Shown in pieces: positions 7,578 through 16,565 of a DNA stretch of 64,000 nucleotides. Position numbers and translations under genes: made by a program. The notes below the pieces were generated by a model. It searched no databases. It saw only the letters and a program-made list of their open reading frames with translations, and was not told the DNA's origin. Source of the stretch: DATFVA01 sp963743325 (lineage in GTDB: Bacteria > Bacteroidota > Ignavibacteria > Ignavibacteriales > Ignavibacteriaceae); the NCBI GenBank assembly GCA_963743325.1, contig CAVUOZ010000005.1, forward strand, positions 558,001-622,000, in the 5' to 3' direction. Each line of letters opens with the position of its first letter. Position 1 is the stretch's first letter.

Positions 7578-8024
7578 ATGTCGTCAGGCAAAGTTGAAAA
7601 TTTTATCCTGAAAGATCAGTCCGGTAATGATTTTGAATTGTATAAAAAACTCGATAAAGCTGTTCTTCTCATTTTTTACCCCAAAGATAAATCAAGTGTA
7701 TGCTCACGACAGCTGGAAAATTATCAAAAGAATATTAAATTGTTCGAGGCAGCGGCTATTCGACCTGTGGGAATAAACATTGAGTCTGTCGATTCTCATA
7801 AATCATTCTGCAATGCGAAAAATATTCAGTTTCCCCTGCTTTCAGATAAGGATGAAGAGGTAAGCAGGAGATTCAATGCATTGAATTTATTTAGAGTTAA
7901 CAAGAGAAAGTTAGTTTTGATTGGTATTTCCGGGGAAATTGTTTACGAGAGGAATATCCCGGTATTCAAATATGATAATGCAGCTAAGATTTTAGATGAT
8001 CTGCGAACCAAACATATTATATAA
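7578..8024 (+). CDS. peroxiredoxin, BCP/PrxQ-like
   Basis: A 148-residue AhpC/TSA-family thiol peroxidase that reduces hydroperoxides in the cytoplasm. The active-site region 'LIFYPKDKSSVCSRQLENY' keeps the peroxidatic Cys, though the usual 'TPGC' is 'SSVC' here. A second Cys in 'SFCNAKNIQFPLLSD' could be the resolving residue. The Pro before the Cys and the Arg near 'RRFNALNLFRV' fit the family. It follows the HD gene with no gap, so the two are coupled. Confidence 0.8.
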   Translation: MSSGKVENFILKDQSGNDFELYKKLDKAVLLIFYPKDKSSVCSRQLENYQKNIKLFEAAAIRPVGINIESVDSHKSFCNAKNIQFPLLSDKDEEVSRRFNALNLFRVNKRKLVLIGISGEIVYERNIPVFKYDNAAKILDDLRTKHII

Positions 8025-8034
8025 TTGACTTGAC

Positions 8035-8069
8035 AATTTGCCTGAAATAAGGCTAAATTGGGGCAAATT
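8035..8069 (+). terminator. possible stem-loop after the peroxiredoxin gene
   Basis: AATTTGCC at 8035-8042 and GGCAAATT at 8062-8069 form an 8-bp inverted repeat 10 bases after the peroxiredoxin stop. The loop is 19 bases and no clear T-tract follows, so it may be an mRNA end structure rather than a true terminator. Confidence 0.3.
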
Positions 8070-8180
8070 ATTAGGAGAATTTATTAAGAGTATTTGCTAC
8101 TGTACCTAAACTGGCTCTCGGAATATTAATAAGCTGAAGTGGGAAGCCTTTAAGAAACCGGTTAATCACAAATTAATTTA

Positions 8181-11100
8181 ATGATAGGCAAATTCTCTTT
8201 AATAATACTGTCTTTATTCGCTGCTTCTCTATTCGCCCAGTCCGAAGTAAGAATAATCTCATCTGACAGAAATTCAATTACAATTGAGTATTCGCCTGTC
8301 TATATTGATACTACCACTGTTACAATTGAGGATCGTGAATTCCTGAATATCCGGTTGAAAGGCGGTTCAGTTCCCGAACCCGAAGTGTGGGGTGTGCCCG
8401 CTGTTCCTGTAACAGGTTTTAATATCGGTGTTCCATCTGAATTCGGAAATACGATTGAAATTTTAGGCGCCGCTTCAAAGACAATAAAAGGACTAATCAT
8501 ACCTAAACCAAAATATGTAAAGGAAGGGATTTCACCTTCTGCCGAATACAAGCTGAGTTCTGAATACAATGACTATAAAGATGTCTCAGAAATTGTCAGT
8601 TTTGATGAATTCGGATATGTCCGTAATATTCCGGTGCAGTCAATAAGAATAAATCCCGTAAAATTTGATCCTTTATCGCAAACTATCGTCCTATATAAAA
8701 CTATAAGATTCAGGGTGAATTTCAGCAGGAATCAGAAAATATCATCTAAACCCTCCGATAATTTTACCGCAGCTTCAATATTAAATTTTGAAACTGCGAA
8801 ATACTGGGTACGTGAAAGAAGAGGACAGTCACTTAAAAAAACAATTATCAACAGCGTGCTTGCAAACGGCACATGGGTGAAATTTGAAGCCCCGGAAGAA
8901 GGTATTTACAAAATCACTTACTCAATGCTTTCCTCATATGGAATTGATCCTGCTTCAGTTGATCCCCGCACAATAAAAATATACAATAACGGAGGAGAAC
9001 CTCTACCGGAAAATCCGGATCAGTCCAGACCTGTAGACCTCGTTGAAAATGCTATATTCGTCTCCGGCGAAACTGACGGCAAATTTGATCAGGGTGATTA
9101 TATCTTATTTTACGGAAGAGGAAATAATTTCCGGGACTACGATACAACCTCGCATACCTTTCAGAGAGTATTCAACATTTATACAGATCATAATTATTAC
9201 TGGATTACCTCGGGAGGAGAAGCAGGTAAAAGGGCCGAAAATAAGACAGGTCTTGACCAGACAGGTGTTTATTCTCAGACCTCCAGCAAAGGATTTGTAA
9301 GCAGGGATGATGATAAAATTAATCTTATAAATTCAGGAAGGTTGTTCTTAGGTGATGAATTTACGAATGTGGTAACATCAAGAACATATACTAATAAGCT
9401 TGACGGCAGGATCGACGGCATTCCGATTGAGTATCATTTAAATTTTGTAACTGCCTCACCAAATCCGACATCCATCGATGTTGATGAAAATGGTGCTAAT
9501 ATCTGGCACAGAAATTTGCCAACAGGAGTTAGTGAATACATCGATGGGACTGCATACAGTACGACGGTTTTTTTTAACGGAAATCTTCCGGATAGCAGAA
9601 GTGACCTCAGGTTTGCGTTTACCCCAAATTCACAATCTGCAAAAGGATACCTGGATTATTTTGAAATAATATACCAGAAAGAATTAAAAGCATTTAATGA
9701 TTTTCTGCTCTTCTATTCAAAAGACACAACTGCCGTAATTGATTACCACCTGACTGGGTTTACGAACAGCAATATTAAAGTTTATGACGTGACGGATTAT
9801 TCAGGAATGAAACAGGTAACAAACTTCACCACGATCAGCGGCGGTGAATGCCATTTCCAGTTTAGCGAACAGCAGGGAAAAGTCTCCAGGTATATTGCTA
9901 TTGCTGGCGACAATTTTAAAACTCCTGTAAATCCTGTAGAAGGTGAAAACTCAAATATCCATGGTATTTCCGACGGAGCCAGGTTCATAATAATTACACA
10001 CAAAAATTTTATGGAAGCTGCAAACCGTCTTAAAGATTACCGCCAGAACCAGGCGAAGAATAAATTATCGACCATTGTTGTCGATATTGATCAGATTTTT
10101 AATGAATTCGCCGGAGGCCTGCCCGATATTTCAGGGATAAGGGATTTTATTAAATATGCTTTTGATAACTGGCAGACTTCACCCGAATATGTTCTGTTCC
10201 TGGGAAGCGGGAATTTTGATTACAAGGATATCCAGGGATATCATACTAATTTTCTTCCTCCATATGAAACACCTCAATCATTCGATGAAATTCATTCTTG
10301 GACATCGGATGACTTTTTTGTAAATCTTGATGCAGATCAGAAAGTTGATCTCGCGGCGGGAAGAATCACCTGCAAATCATTAGAAGCAGCAAATGCAGCG
10401 GTCGACAAAATTATTTATTATGAGAATGACAGTGAAAAAGGCCTGTGGCGAAACTTAATAACATTAGTTGCTGATGATGGTTACCAGGGTGCAAATTACC
10501 AGGGAAATGATTTTACCCGTTCTTCGGAAACCCTGGTAAATACATATATCCCTGCATCATATAATTTTAATAAACTTTATATGGCTGCATACCCGATTGT
10601 TTTGACCGGGAACGGTAAACGTATGCCCGCAGGCAATAAGGCAATTCTGGATGCGATGAATGAAGGTACTTTGATTGTGAACTATGTCGGGCATGGAGCG
10701 CCGTATGTGTGGGCTGATGAATTTATTTTTGAACAGGGCGTTTCAATTCCCCAGCTTCAGAATGATAAATACTTCTTCCTTTCTGCAGCTACCTGCGACT
10801 TTGGCTATTTTGATGATCCTGCTTTCGTAAGTGCTGCAGAAGAGCTGGTATTGAATAAAAATACGGGCGCTATCGCTTCTTTATCCTCCACCAGAGCCGT
10901 ATTTCAAGGATACAATGAGGCTTTGATGGATGCATTTTTTTCTCAGCTGATGAGACCCGGCAGTGATTCCACCAGGGGTGTTCCGATAGGTAAAGCGATG
11001 TTCGGAACCAAACAGAATTTAACAGATGAAAATTCCAGGAAATTTTTTATGTTTGGTGATCCCACACTACGGCTTCTGAATCCCGAATATGATGCAGTCA

Positions 11101-12149
11101 TAGATTCAATAAACGGCCGGGCGGTCATTGACAGTATTCAAATCAGAGCTCTCAGCCACACGAGAATTTCAGGAAGCATAATAAGACCTGACTCTTCTTT
11201 GTGGAATAATTTCAGCGGAGAAGGAACTTTAGAAGTTTTCGATTCCAGGAGAACTGAGACTCTTCAAAACCTGAATAATTACCAGGTGACACGCCAGGGA
11301 GGAATTATTTTCAGAGGACGGGTATCGGTAAACAATGGGAAGTTTAGTGCAGATTTTGTAGTTCCTAAAGATATTTCCTACCAGGATCAGAACGGAAAAA
11401 TAGAATTTTACTTTTATGATCCATCGGTTGACGGACTTGGCTATACAAATAAAATAATTGTCGGCGGTACGGATACAAACTCTGTGAATGATGGAAAAGG
11501 ACCTGATATTGATATTTTCTTTGATAATGCTTCTGCTATAAATTCAAATTTAATAAATCCGAATTCCACACTTGTTGTAAAATTATCTGATCAAACCGGG
11601 TTGAATACTACGGGTACGGGAATAGGACATCAGCTTGAAGGAATTTTAAATAACAAGGAAGATAATCCTATCGATTTTACCCAATACTTCACCGGCGACC
11701 TTGATGCAGGCGGGAAATCGGGCGAGGTGAATTATAAATTTAATAATCTTGAGCAGGGAGATTATTCTCTTCAGGTTAAGGCTTGGGATGTTTTTAATAA
11801 TTTCAGTACGCAGACAGTTTATTTTTCAGTGGTCAGCGGAGATGATCTTGAAATAAGGGACGTTTATAATTATCCGAATCCTTTTTCAGGCAATACAACA
11901 TTTACATTTCAAAGAAATCAGACGAATGATGCTGATGTAAGAATTAAGATATACACAGTAAGCGGCCGCCTCATCCGCGAGATCGAAAATTATCATACAA
12001 CAGATAAATTTGTCAGAATTAACTGGGACGGGCGTGACCAGGATGGTAACGTTATAGCAAACGGTTCATACCTATATAAGATTATTGTAAAAAACCTTGA
12101 AGGTGATTTTACAAAAAGCGTTTTAGGCAAACTGGCCGTTATTCGTTAG
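8181..12149 (+). CDS. porU: PorU, type IX secretion sortase (gingipain family)
   Basis: A 1322-residue protein with a signal peptide (1-20, 'LFAASLFAQ'). The middle holds a Peptidase_C25 domain: the catalytic His is in 'VNYVGHGAPYVWADE' (about 838) and the Cys in 'SAATCDFGYFDDP' (about 872). A C-terminal FlgD/Ig-like domain begins at 'NYPNPFSGNTTF' and ends 'SVLGKLAVIR'. PorU cleaves the C-terminal sorting signal from type IX cargo at the cell surface and attaches the cargo to lipopolysaccharide. PorV, its partner, is encoded 108 bases downstream. Length fits the family. It is the first gene of the surface-protein block. Confidence 0.88.
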   Translation: MIGKFSLIILSLFAASLFAQSEVRIISSDRNSITIEYSPVYIDTTTVTIEDREFLNIRLKGGSVPEPEVWGVPAVPVTGFNIGVPSEFGNTIEILGAASKTIKGLIIPKPKYVKEGISPSAEYKLSSEYNDYKDVSEIVSFDEFGYVRNIPVQSIRINPVKFDPLSQTIVLYKTIRFRVNFSRNQKISSKPSDNFTAASILNFETAKYWVRERRGQSLKKTIINSVLANGTWVKFEAPEEGIYKITYSMLSSYGIDPASVDPRTIKIYNNGGEPLPENPDQSRPVDLVENAIFVSGETDGKFDQGDYILFYGRGNNFRDYDTTSHTFQRVFNIYTDHNYYWITSGGEAGKRAENKTGLDQTGVYSQTSSKGFVSRDDDKINLINSGRLFLGDEFTNVVTSRTYTNKLDGRIDGIPIEYHLNFVTASPNPTSIDVDENGANIWHRNLPTGVSEYIDGTAYSTTVFFNGNLPDSRSDLRFAFTPNSQSAKGYLDYFEIIYQKELKAFNDFLLFYSKDTTAVIDYHLTGFTNSNIKVYDVTDYSGMKQVTNFTTISGGECHFQFSEQQGKVSRYIAIAGDNFKTPVNPVEGENSNIHGISDGARFIIITHKNFMEAANRLKDYRQNQAKNKLSTIVVDIDQIFNEFAGGLPDISGIRDFIKYAFDNWQTSPEYVLFLGSGNFDYKDIQGYHTNFLPPYETPQSFDEIHSWTSDDFFVNLDADQKVDLAAGRITCKSLEAANAAVDKIIYYENDSEKGLWRNLITLVADDGYQGANYQGNDFTRSSETLVNTYIPASYNFNKLYMAAYPIVLTGNGKRMPAGNKAILDAMNEGTLIVNYVGHGAPYVWADEFIFEQGVSIPQLQNDKYFFLSAATCDFGYFDDPAFVSAAEELVLNKNTGAIASLSSTRAVFQGYNEALMDAFFSQLMRPGSDSTRGVPIGKAMFGTKQNLTDENSRKFFMFGDPTLRLLNPEYDAVIDSINGRAVIDSIQIRALSHTRISGSIIRPDSSLWNNFSGEGTLEVFDSRRTETLQNLNNYQVTRQGGIIFRGRVSVNNGKFSADFVVPKDISYQDQNGKIEFYFYDPSVDGLGYTNKIIVGGTDTNSVNDGKGPDIDIFFDNASAINSNLINPNSTLVVKLSDQTGLNTTGTGIGHQLEGILNNKEDNPIDFTQYFTGDLDAGGKSGEVNYKFNNLEQGDYSLQVKAWDVFNNFSTQTVYFSVVSGDDLEIRDVYNYPNPFSGNTTFTFQRNQTNDADVRIKIYTVSGRLIREIENYHTTDKFVRINWDGRDQDGNVIANGSYLYKIIVKNLEGDFTKSVLGKLAVIR

Positions 12150-12257
12150 GCAAATAATTTTGGATTTGTACAAGCTAAATTTTTAACTTTATTTTTGATA
12201 TTTTTTATAACAGATAATAAGAAAAATAAGATCATTATTCATCGGAGGTAATATAAA

Positions 12258-13418
12258 ATGAAAACCATATTCAGGCTATTGATGGTCAGCGTTATGTTTA
12301 TGGGAATCCAACAAGCTACGCATGCTCAGGGTGAAGCCGCTGTACCATTTCTGCTTTTAGCACCAGATTCAAGAGCCGGCGGCCTTGGAGAATCAGGCGC
12401 GGGACTGGCAGATAATTCTGCAGCAATTTTCTGGAATCCGGCAGGGCTCGCATTTCAGACCGGAACAGAGTTAAGTATAACTCACAGTAACTGGCTGCCT
12501 CAATTTAATCTTGATCTCTTTTATGATTACCTTACTTACAGGGAATACATGGAAGAAATAAGCGGAACAGTTTCAGCCAGCATAACTTACATGAATTTCG
12601 GAGAATTTGTCCGTACCGGCGAAACTTCACCGGATCCGCTCGGAACTTTCAGATCATTTGATGCTGCGCTTACTCTTGGTTATGCTACCAAGCTGTCACC
12701 CGATTGGGGGCTCGGTTTTAACTTCAGGATCATTCACAGCCGTCTCGCAGACAAAGGTGCAGGAGAAGAACAGGGTAAAGGAGTGGCAACTTCAGTCAGC
12801 TTTGATATTGCGGCAATGTGGAGACCTACAAAGCTGGTATTACCTTTGATTGATTACGATATGGGTAACAAATTCAGCGTCGGTGTAAATTTAAGCAACC
12901 TTGGGCCAAAAATTTATTATATAGACCGTGCACAGGCAGATCCTATTCCGACCAACTTCCGACTTGGTTTTGCTTACAGATTATTTGAAGATGAATTTAA
13001 CTCCCTGACTTACACACTCGATTTCAGCAAGCTGCTTGTCAGCAGGGACAGCACCGGTGCATCCAAGGAATTCTACCAGGCAATATTTACCGCCTGGGGT
13101 GATCAGCCTTTCAAAGAAGAGTTAAGAGACATTGTGACTTCTATGGGATTTGAATACTGGTATGGACAGCCCGGAGACTTCCTATTTGCTATTAGAACCG
13201 GTTTCTTCTATGAAGATCCTTCTTATGGCAACAGGAAATTCTTAACTTTTGGAGCAGGTATCAGGTACGATATCTATGGTTTTGATTTCAGTTATATTAC
13301 TACCGATGTATTCCAGGGCGGAGAGAATCATCCCCTGTCCAATACTTTAAGATTCAGTGTCATTATCGGATGGGGGGGAGTTCCCGAGAGCGGTCATGGA
13401 CTGCCGCGGGGAATCTAA
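12258..13418 (+). CDS. porV: PorV/PorQ-family outer-membrane protein
   Basis: A 386-residue FadL-like beta-barrel with a signal peptide (1-23, ending 'THAQG'). The N-terminal 'LLAPDSRAGGLGESGAGLADNSAAIFWNPAGLAF' region is the hallmark of the PorV/PorQ family, quoted here across residues 33-66 in shortened form: 'APDSRAGGLGESG' then 'IFWNPAGLA'. PorV takes folded cargo from the secretion channel and delivers it to PorU. A GGAGG site 10 bases upstream supports ATG 12258. The downstream gene starts six bases after the stop. Confidence 0.88.
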   Translation: MKTIFRLLMVSVMFMGIQQATHAQGEAAVPFLLLAPDSRAGGLGESGAGLADNSAAIFWNPAGLAFQTGTELSITHSNWLPQFNLDLFYDYLTYREYMEEISGTVSASITYMNFGEFVRTGETSPDPLGTFRSFDAALTLGYATKLSPDWGLGFNFRIIHSRLADKGAGEEQGKGVATSVSFDIAAMWRPTKLVLPLIDYDMGNKFSVGVNLSNLGPKIYYIDRAQADPIPTNFRLGFAYRLFEDEFNSLTYTLDFSKLLVSRDSTGASKEFYQAIFTAWGDQPFKEELRDIVTSMGFEYWYGQPGDFLFAIRTGFFYEDPSYGNRKFLTFGAGIRYDIYGFDFSYITTDVFQGGENHPLSNTLRFSVIIGWGGVPESGHGLPRGI

Positions 13419-13424
13419 TTTAAT

Positions 13425-16400
13425 ATGCATAAAATAATCCGGTCAACGCTCCTGATTTTATTCAGTTTGAGCAGTTTATCTGCCCAAACATTTATTGGAA
13501 ATATTAATCCTTTCCCTTCTTCCCGCCCGGTTGATATTATGGCCGGAGATACACTGAAGATTCTTGCCGTGATGGTAAATTTTCAGGATGACAGGGATGG
13601 GACAACTTTCGGCAATGGAAAATTCGGCTCCATATACTCGAAAGACTACGGTAACACAATACTCGATCCTTTGCCTCATAATAAATCCTACTTTGAAGCG
13701 CACCTGCAATTTGTAAAGAATTATTTCGAAAAAGTTTCGGGCGGAAGACTGTTTATCGATTTTACTATCCTGCCGGATACATTCTCCGTTTCTCAGACGA
13801 TGCGGAATTATTCACCCCCGAATAATTCGGATGATTTTTCTTTGCTCGGTGCTTTTTCACAGGAAGTATGGCTGAAAGCAGATGCGATGAATCCGGGTTT
13901 TGACTTTTCGGATTATGATATATTTACAATTTTTCATGCGGGGGTCGGACGTGATATTTCGCTTCCCGGCAGCATTGGAAACGAAAAAGATCTTCCATCG
14001 GTTTATCTGAGTTTTACGGCTTTGCAGAATATATTCGGAAGTTCATTCACGGGGTTTCCTGTATCAGGCGGCAGTTTTAATATCAAAAATAGTATGATTA
14101 TCCCTGAAACGGAAAGCAGGGAAATAGAAACAATTGGCGGATCAGTTTTATTCCAGATTTCCATTAACGGATTATTAGCAGCAAGTATCTGCAGCCACCT
14201 CGGACTTCCTGATCTGTTTGATACTGAAACGGGTTTGAGTGCAATAGGAAGATTCGGATTAATGGACGGACAGGCAATATTTGCCTATAACGGTATTTAT
14301 CCTCCTGAACCATCAGCATGGGAAAAAATCTATCTCGGATGGGCTGAACCAACAGAAGTGGATCCCGGTAATTATTCGGTTAATATTGCGGCAAAACTGG
14401 CCGCAGCTTTAAATGACACGACAATCCTTAAGGTTCCGATTAATTCGAGTGAGTATTATCTTGTTGAGAACAGGGAAAGAGATGCACATAATGATGGATC
14501 AAAAATTACCTATGAGATAAATGGAAATACTTTTACAAAGACTTATTATAAAGATACAACAGGCTACTACAGTTTTGATGTAGATTCAGTCGACGGTGTT
14601 GTAACTGATGTTGATGAATACGATTGGGCGGTGCCGGGAAACGGAATTGTTATCTGGCATATCGATCAGAATGCCATTGATGCAAAGATAACCGAAAACA
14701 AAATTAATACTGACAAATATAACCGTGGTGTAGATGTGGAAGAAGCCGACGGAATCCAGGATATTGGAGAGCAATTCACTACTGTTTTCGGAGATATAGT
14801 CATTGGGGAAGGTAGTCCTGAGGATTTCTGGTATAGAAGTAATCCAGCGGAACTATATAAGAATAAATTTTCAAAAGATACAAGACCCCCTGCAGTGACA
14901 AATTCAGGAGCCAACAGTCTTATTACAATGTCTGATTTTTCCGAGATAAGTAATAAGATGAATTTTAAAATATCCTACGGGGACTCAATAATAACTCCTA
15001 TATTCTCAACGGGATTATCAATTTCAGGAAGCAAATTTAGTCTTACAGGAGTACATCAATATTATTCATTTGCCTTGCTTGCGGATTCTTCACTTCATTT
15101 GCTTAATAACAGCGGAATAGAAACTTTCGGCCTGGATCAGTTCTCGGATAAAAAAATAGCGTCCTTTGCTGCAGGGAATACCCAGCACTTTGTCGGAAGT
15201 AATGGAAATCTGTTAAATGAATTTATCACGGATGGTAGCATACAATTTTATGGTTCTGTTGATGCCGGCGGGATAATAACAACTTCCCCGGTAATAAGGT
15301 ATCTGCCTGATCCGCAAATTTTAATAGGTACTTCAGGAGGTAAAATCCTTATGTATAGTCCCGGCCATCTTCCTGCAGCAAATCCGGTCCTGCAGGATAG
15401 TATATCCCTGGGAACAGAACTTTCCGTACAGCAAATAGCGGCCGACAGTGGTTTTATCGCAGCAATTTTTTCCTCCATAAATAGATCGACCCCCTTTAAA
15501 GGATACCAGGATAACCAGGGTAACAGCGTAAATTTCCAGGATGAAATCCCATTAAGTCTCGGAATTACAAAGAACAAATCAGGAAATTATGTTGCTGTGG
15601 TATTAACCAGTACCAGAAATTTCTACATTATTTCAGGGAGCGAAATTCAGACTAAATGGAACGTTTCCTCTTTAGCAGATATTATGTCATTTGCAATTGC
15701 AGATTTGAAACAGGATGGAGAAAATTATGTAGTATATAATAACGGTAATACTATTGAAGCCAGAAATTTAAGCGGGGCACTGGCAGATAATTTCCCGTTT
15801 AAGGATCCTCACGATCATAATTTCACAGGAAATATCTTAACCGCAGATTTTGAAGGTGACAATAACTCAGAAATTATTGGTGCGACCGAAGACGGAAGAA
15901 TATTCGCCATAGACGGTGGTACTGGAAAAACAATCTATGGTTTTCCGATTTCTGCAGGATCTGATCTTGCCGCAGCACCGATATTGTTTATGGAGAATGG
16001 CAAAATCTCTTATGCGGCTTTGAATAGGCACAAAAATCTTTCGGCATGGAGTATCGGGTCGACCGAAGGAAATGTTTTCTGGGGCGAAGAATATGGTAAT
16101 TCAGGTAACAGCTCCTTTGTTAAAGCTGCTTCTCCCAATAATCAAACTGCGGGATTCTTTCCGGCAGACAGGACATATAACTACCCTAACCCTGTTTATG
16201 ACAGCCAAACTTACATAAGGTATTATGTCTCTGAGGATGCAAAAATAAATATTAAAATATTTGATCTGGCAGGAGATTATGTGGCCGAGCTTAATGATGA
16301 TGCACGCGGCGGATTGGATAATGAAACAGTATGGAATGTAAGCAGCATCCAGAGCGGAGTTTACCTGGCAAGAATTGAAGCTACCGGTGTAAGCGGAAAA

Positions 16401-16439
16401 ACCGATTCAAAAATTATTAAAATTGCAGTAGTAAAGTAG
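13425..16439 (+). CDS. M6-like exported protein lacking its zinc motif
   Basis: 1004 residues. Signal peptide 1-20 ('SSLSAQT'). Residues 40-320 follow the M6 metalloprotease layout ('LKILAVMVNFQDDRDG', 'GRLFIDFTILP', 'HLGLPDLFDTETG', 'GRFGLMDGQ'). However, the HExxH that should precede 'LGLPD' reads 'ASICSH', so the zinc ligands and the catalytic Glu are missing. Residues 530-900 resemble a propeller, and a type IX-like sorting domain closes the protein ('NYPNPVYDSQTYI', 'GVYLARIEATG'). It is probably a non-catalytic surface or scaffold protein. It lies six bases after PorV, in the same operon. Confidence 0.75.
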   Translation: MHKIIRSTLLILFSLSSLSAQTFIGNINPFPSSRPVDIMAGDTLKILAVMVNFQDDRDGTTFGNGKFGSIYSKDYGNTILDPLPHNKSYFEAHLQFVKNYFEKVSGGRLFIDFTILPDTFSVSQTMRNYSPPNNSDDFSLLGAFSQEVWLKADAMNPGFDFSDYDIFTIFHAGVGRDISLPGSIGNEKDLPSVYLSFTALQNIFGSSFTGFPVSGGSFNIKNSMIIPETESREIETIGGSVLFQISINGLLAASICSHLGLPDLFDTETGLSAIGRFGLMDGQAIFAYNGIYPPEPSAWEKIYLGWAEPTEVDPGNYSVNIAAKLAAALNDTTILKVPINSSEYYLVENRERDAHNDGSKITYEINGNTFTKTYYKDTTGYYSFDVDSVDGVVTDVDEYDWAVPGNGIVIWHIDQNAIDAKITENKINTDKYNRGVDVEEADGIQDIGEQFTTVFGDIVIGEGSPEDFWYRSNPAELYKNKFSKDTRPPAVTNSGANSLITMSDFSEISNKMNFKISYGDSIITPIFSTGLSISGSKFSLTGVHQYYSFALLADSSLHLLNNSGIETFGLDQFSDKKIASFAAGNTQHFVGSNGNLLNEFITDGSIQFYGSVDAGGIITTSPVIRYLPDPQILIGTSGGKILMYSPGHLPAANPVLQDSISLGTELSVQQIAADSGFIAAIFSSINRSTPFKGYQDNQGNSVNFQDEIPLSLGITKNKSGNYVAVVLTSTRNFYIISGSEIQTKWNVSSLADIMSFAIADLKQDGENYVVYNNGNTIEARNLSGALADNFPFKDPHDHNFTGNILTADFEGDNNSEIIGATEDGRIFAIDGGTGKTIYGFPISAGSDLAAAPILFMENGKISYAALNRHKNLSAWSIGSTEGNVFWGEEYGNSGNSSFVKAASPNNQTAGFFPADRTYNYPNPVYDSQTYIRYYVSEDAKINIKIFDLAGDYVAELNDDARGGLDNETVWNVSSIQSGVYLARIEATGVSGKTDSKIIKIAVVK

Positions 16440-16565
16440 GTTTATATATACATTTCAGCACTTAGGATTATATCTGAAAAACTTCTACAAAACTCATCAA
16501 CATTCCTGATATGAGTAATGCAGTTTATTCTGTTCGTTAAATCCAAAAAATGAATTAAACTATTT

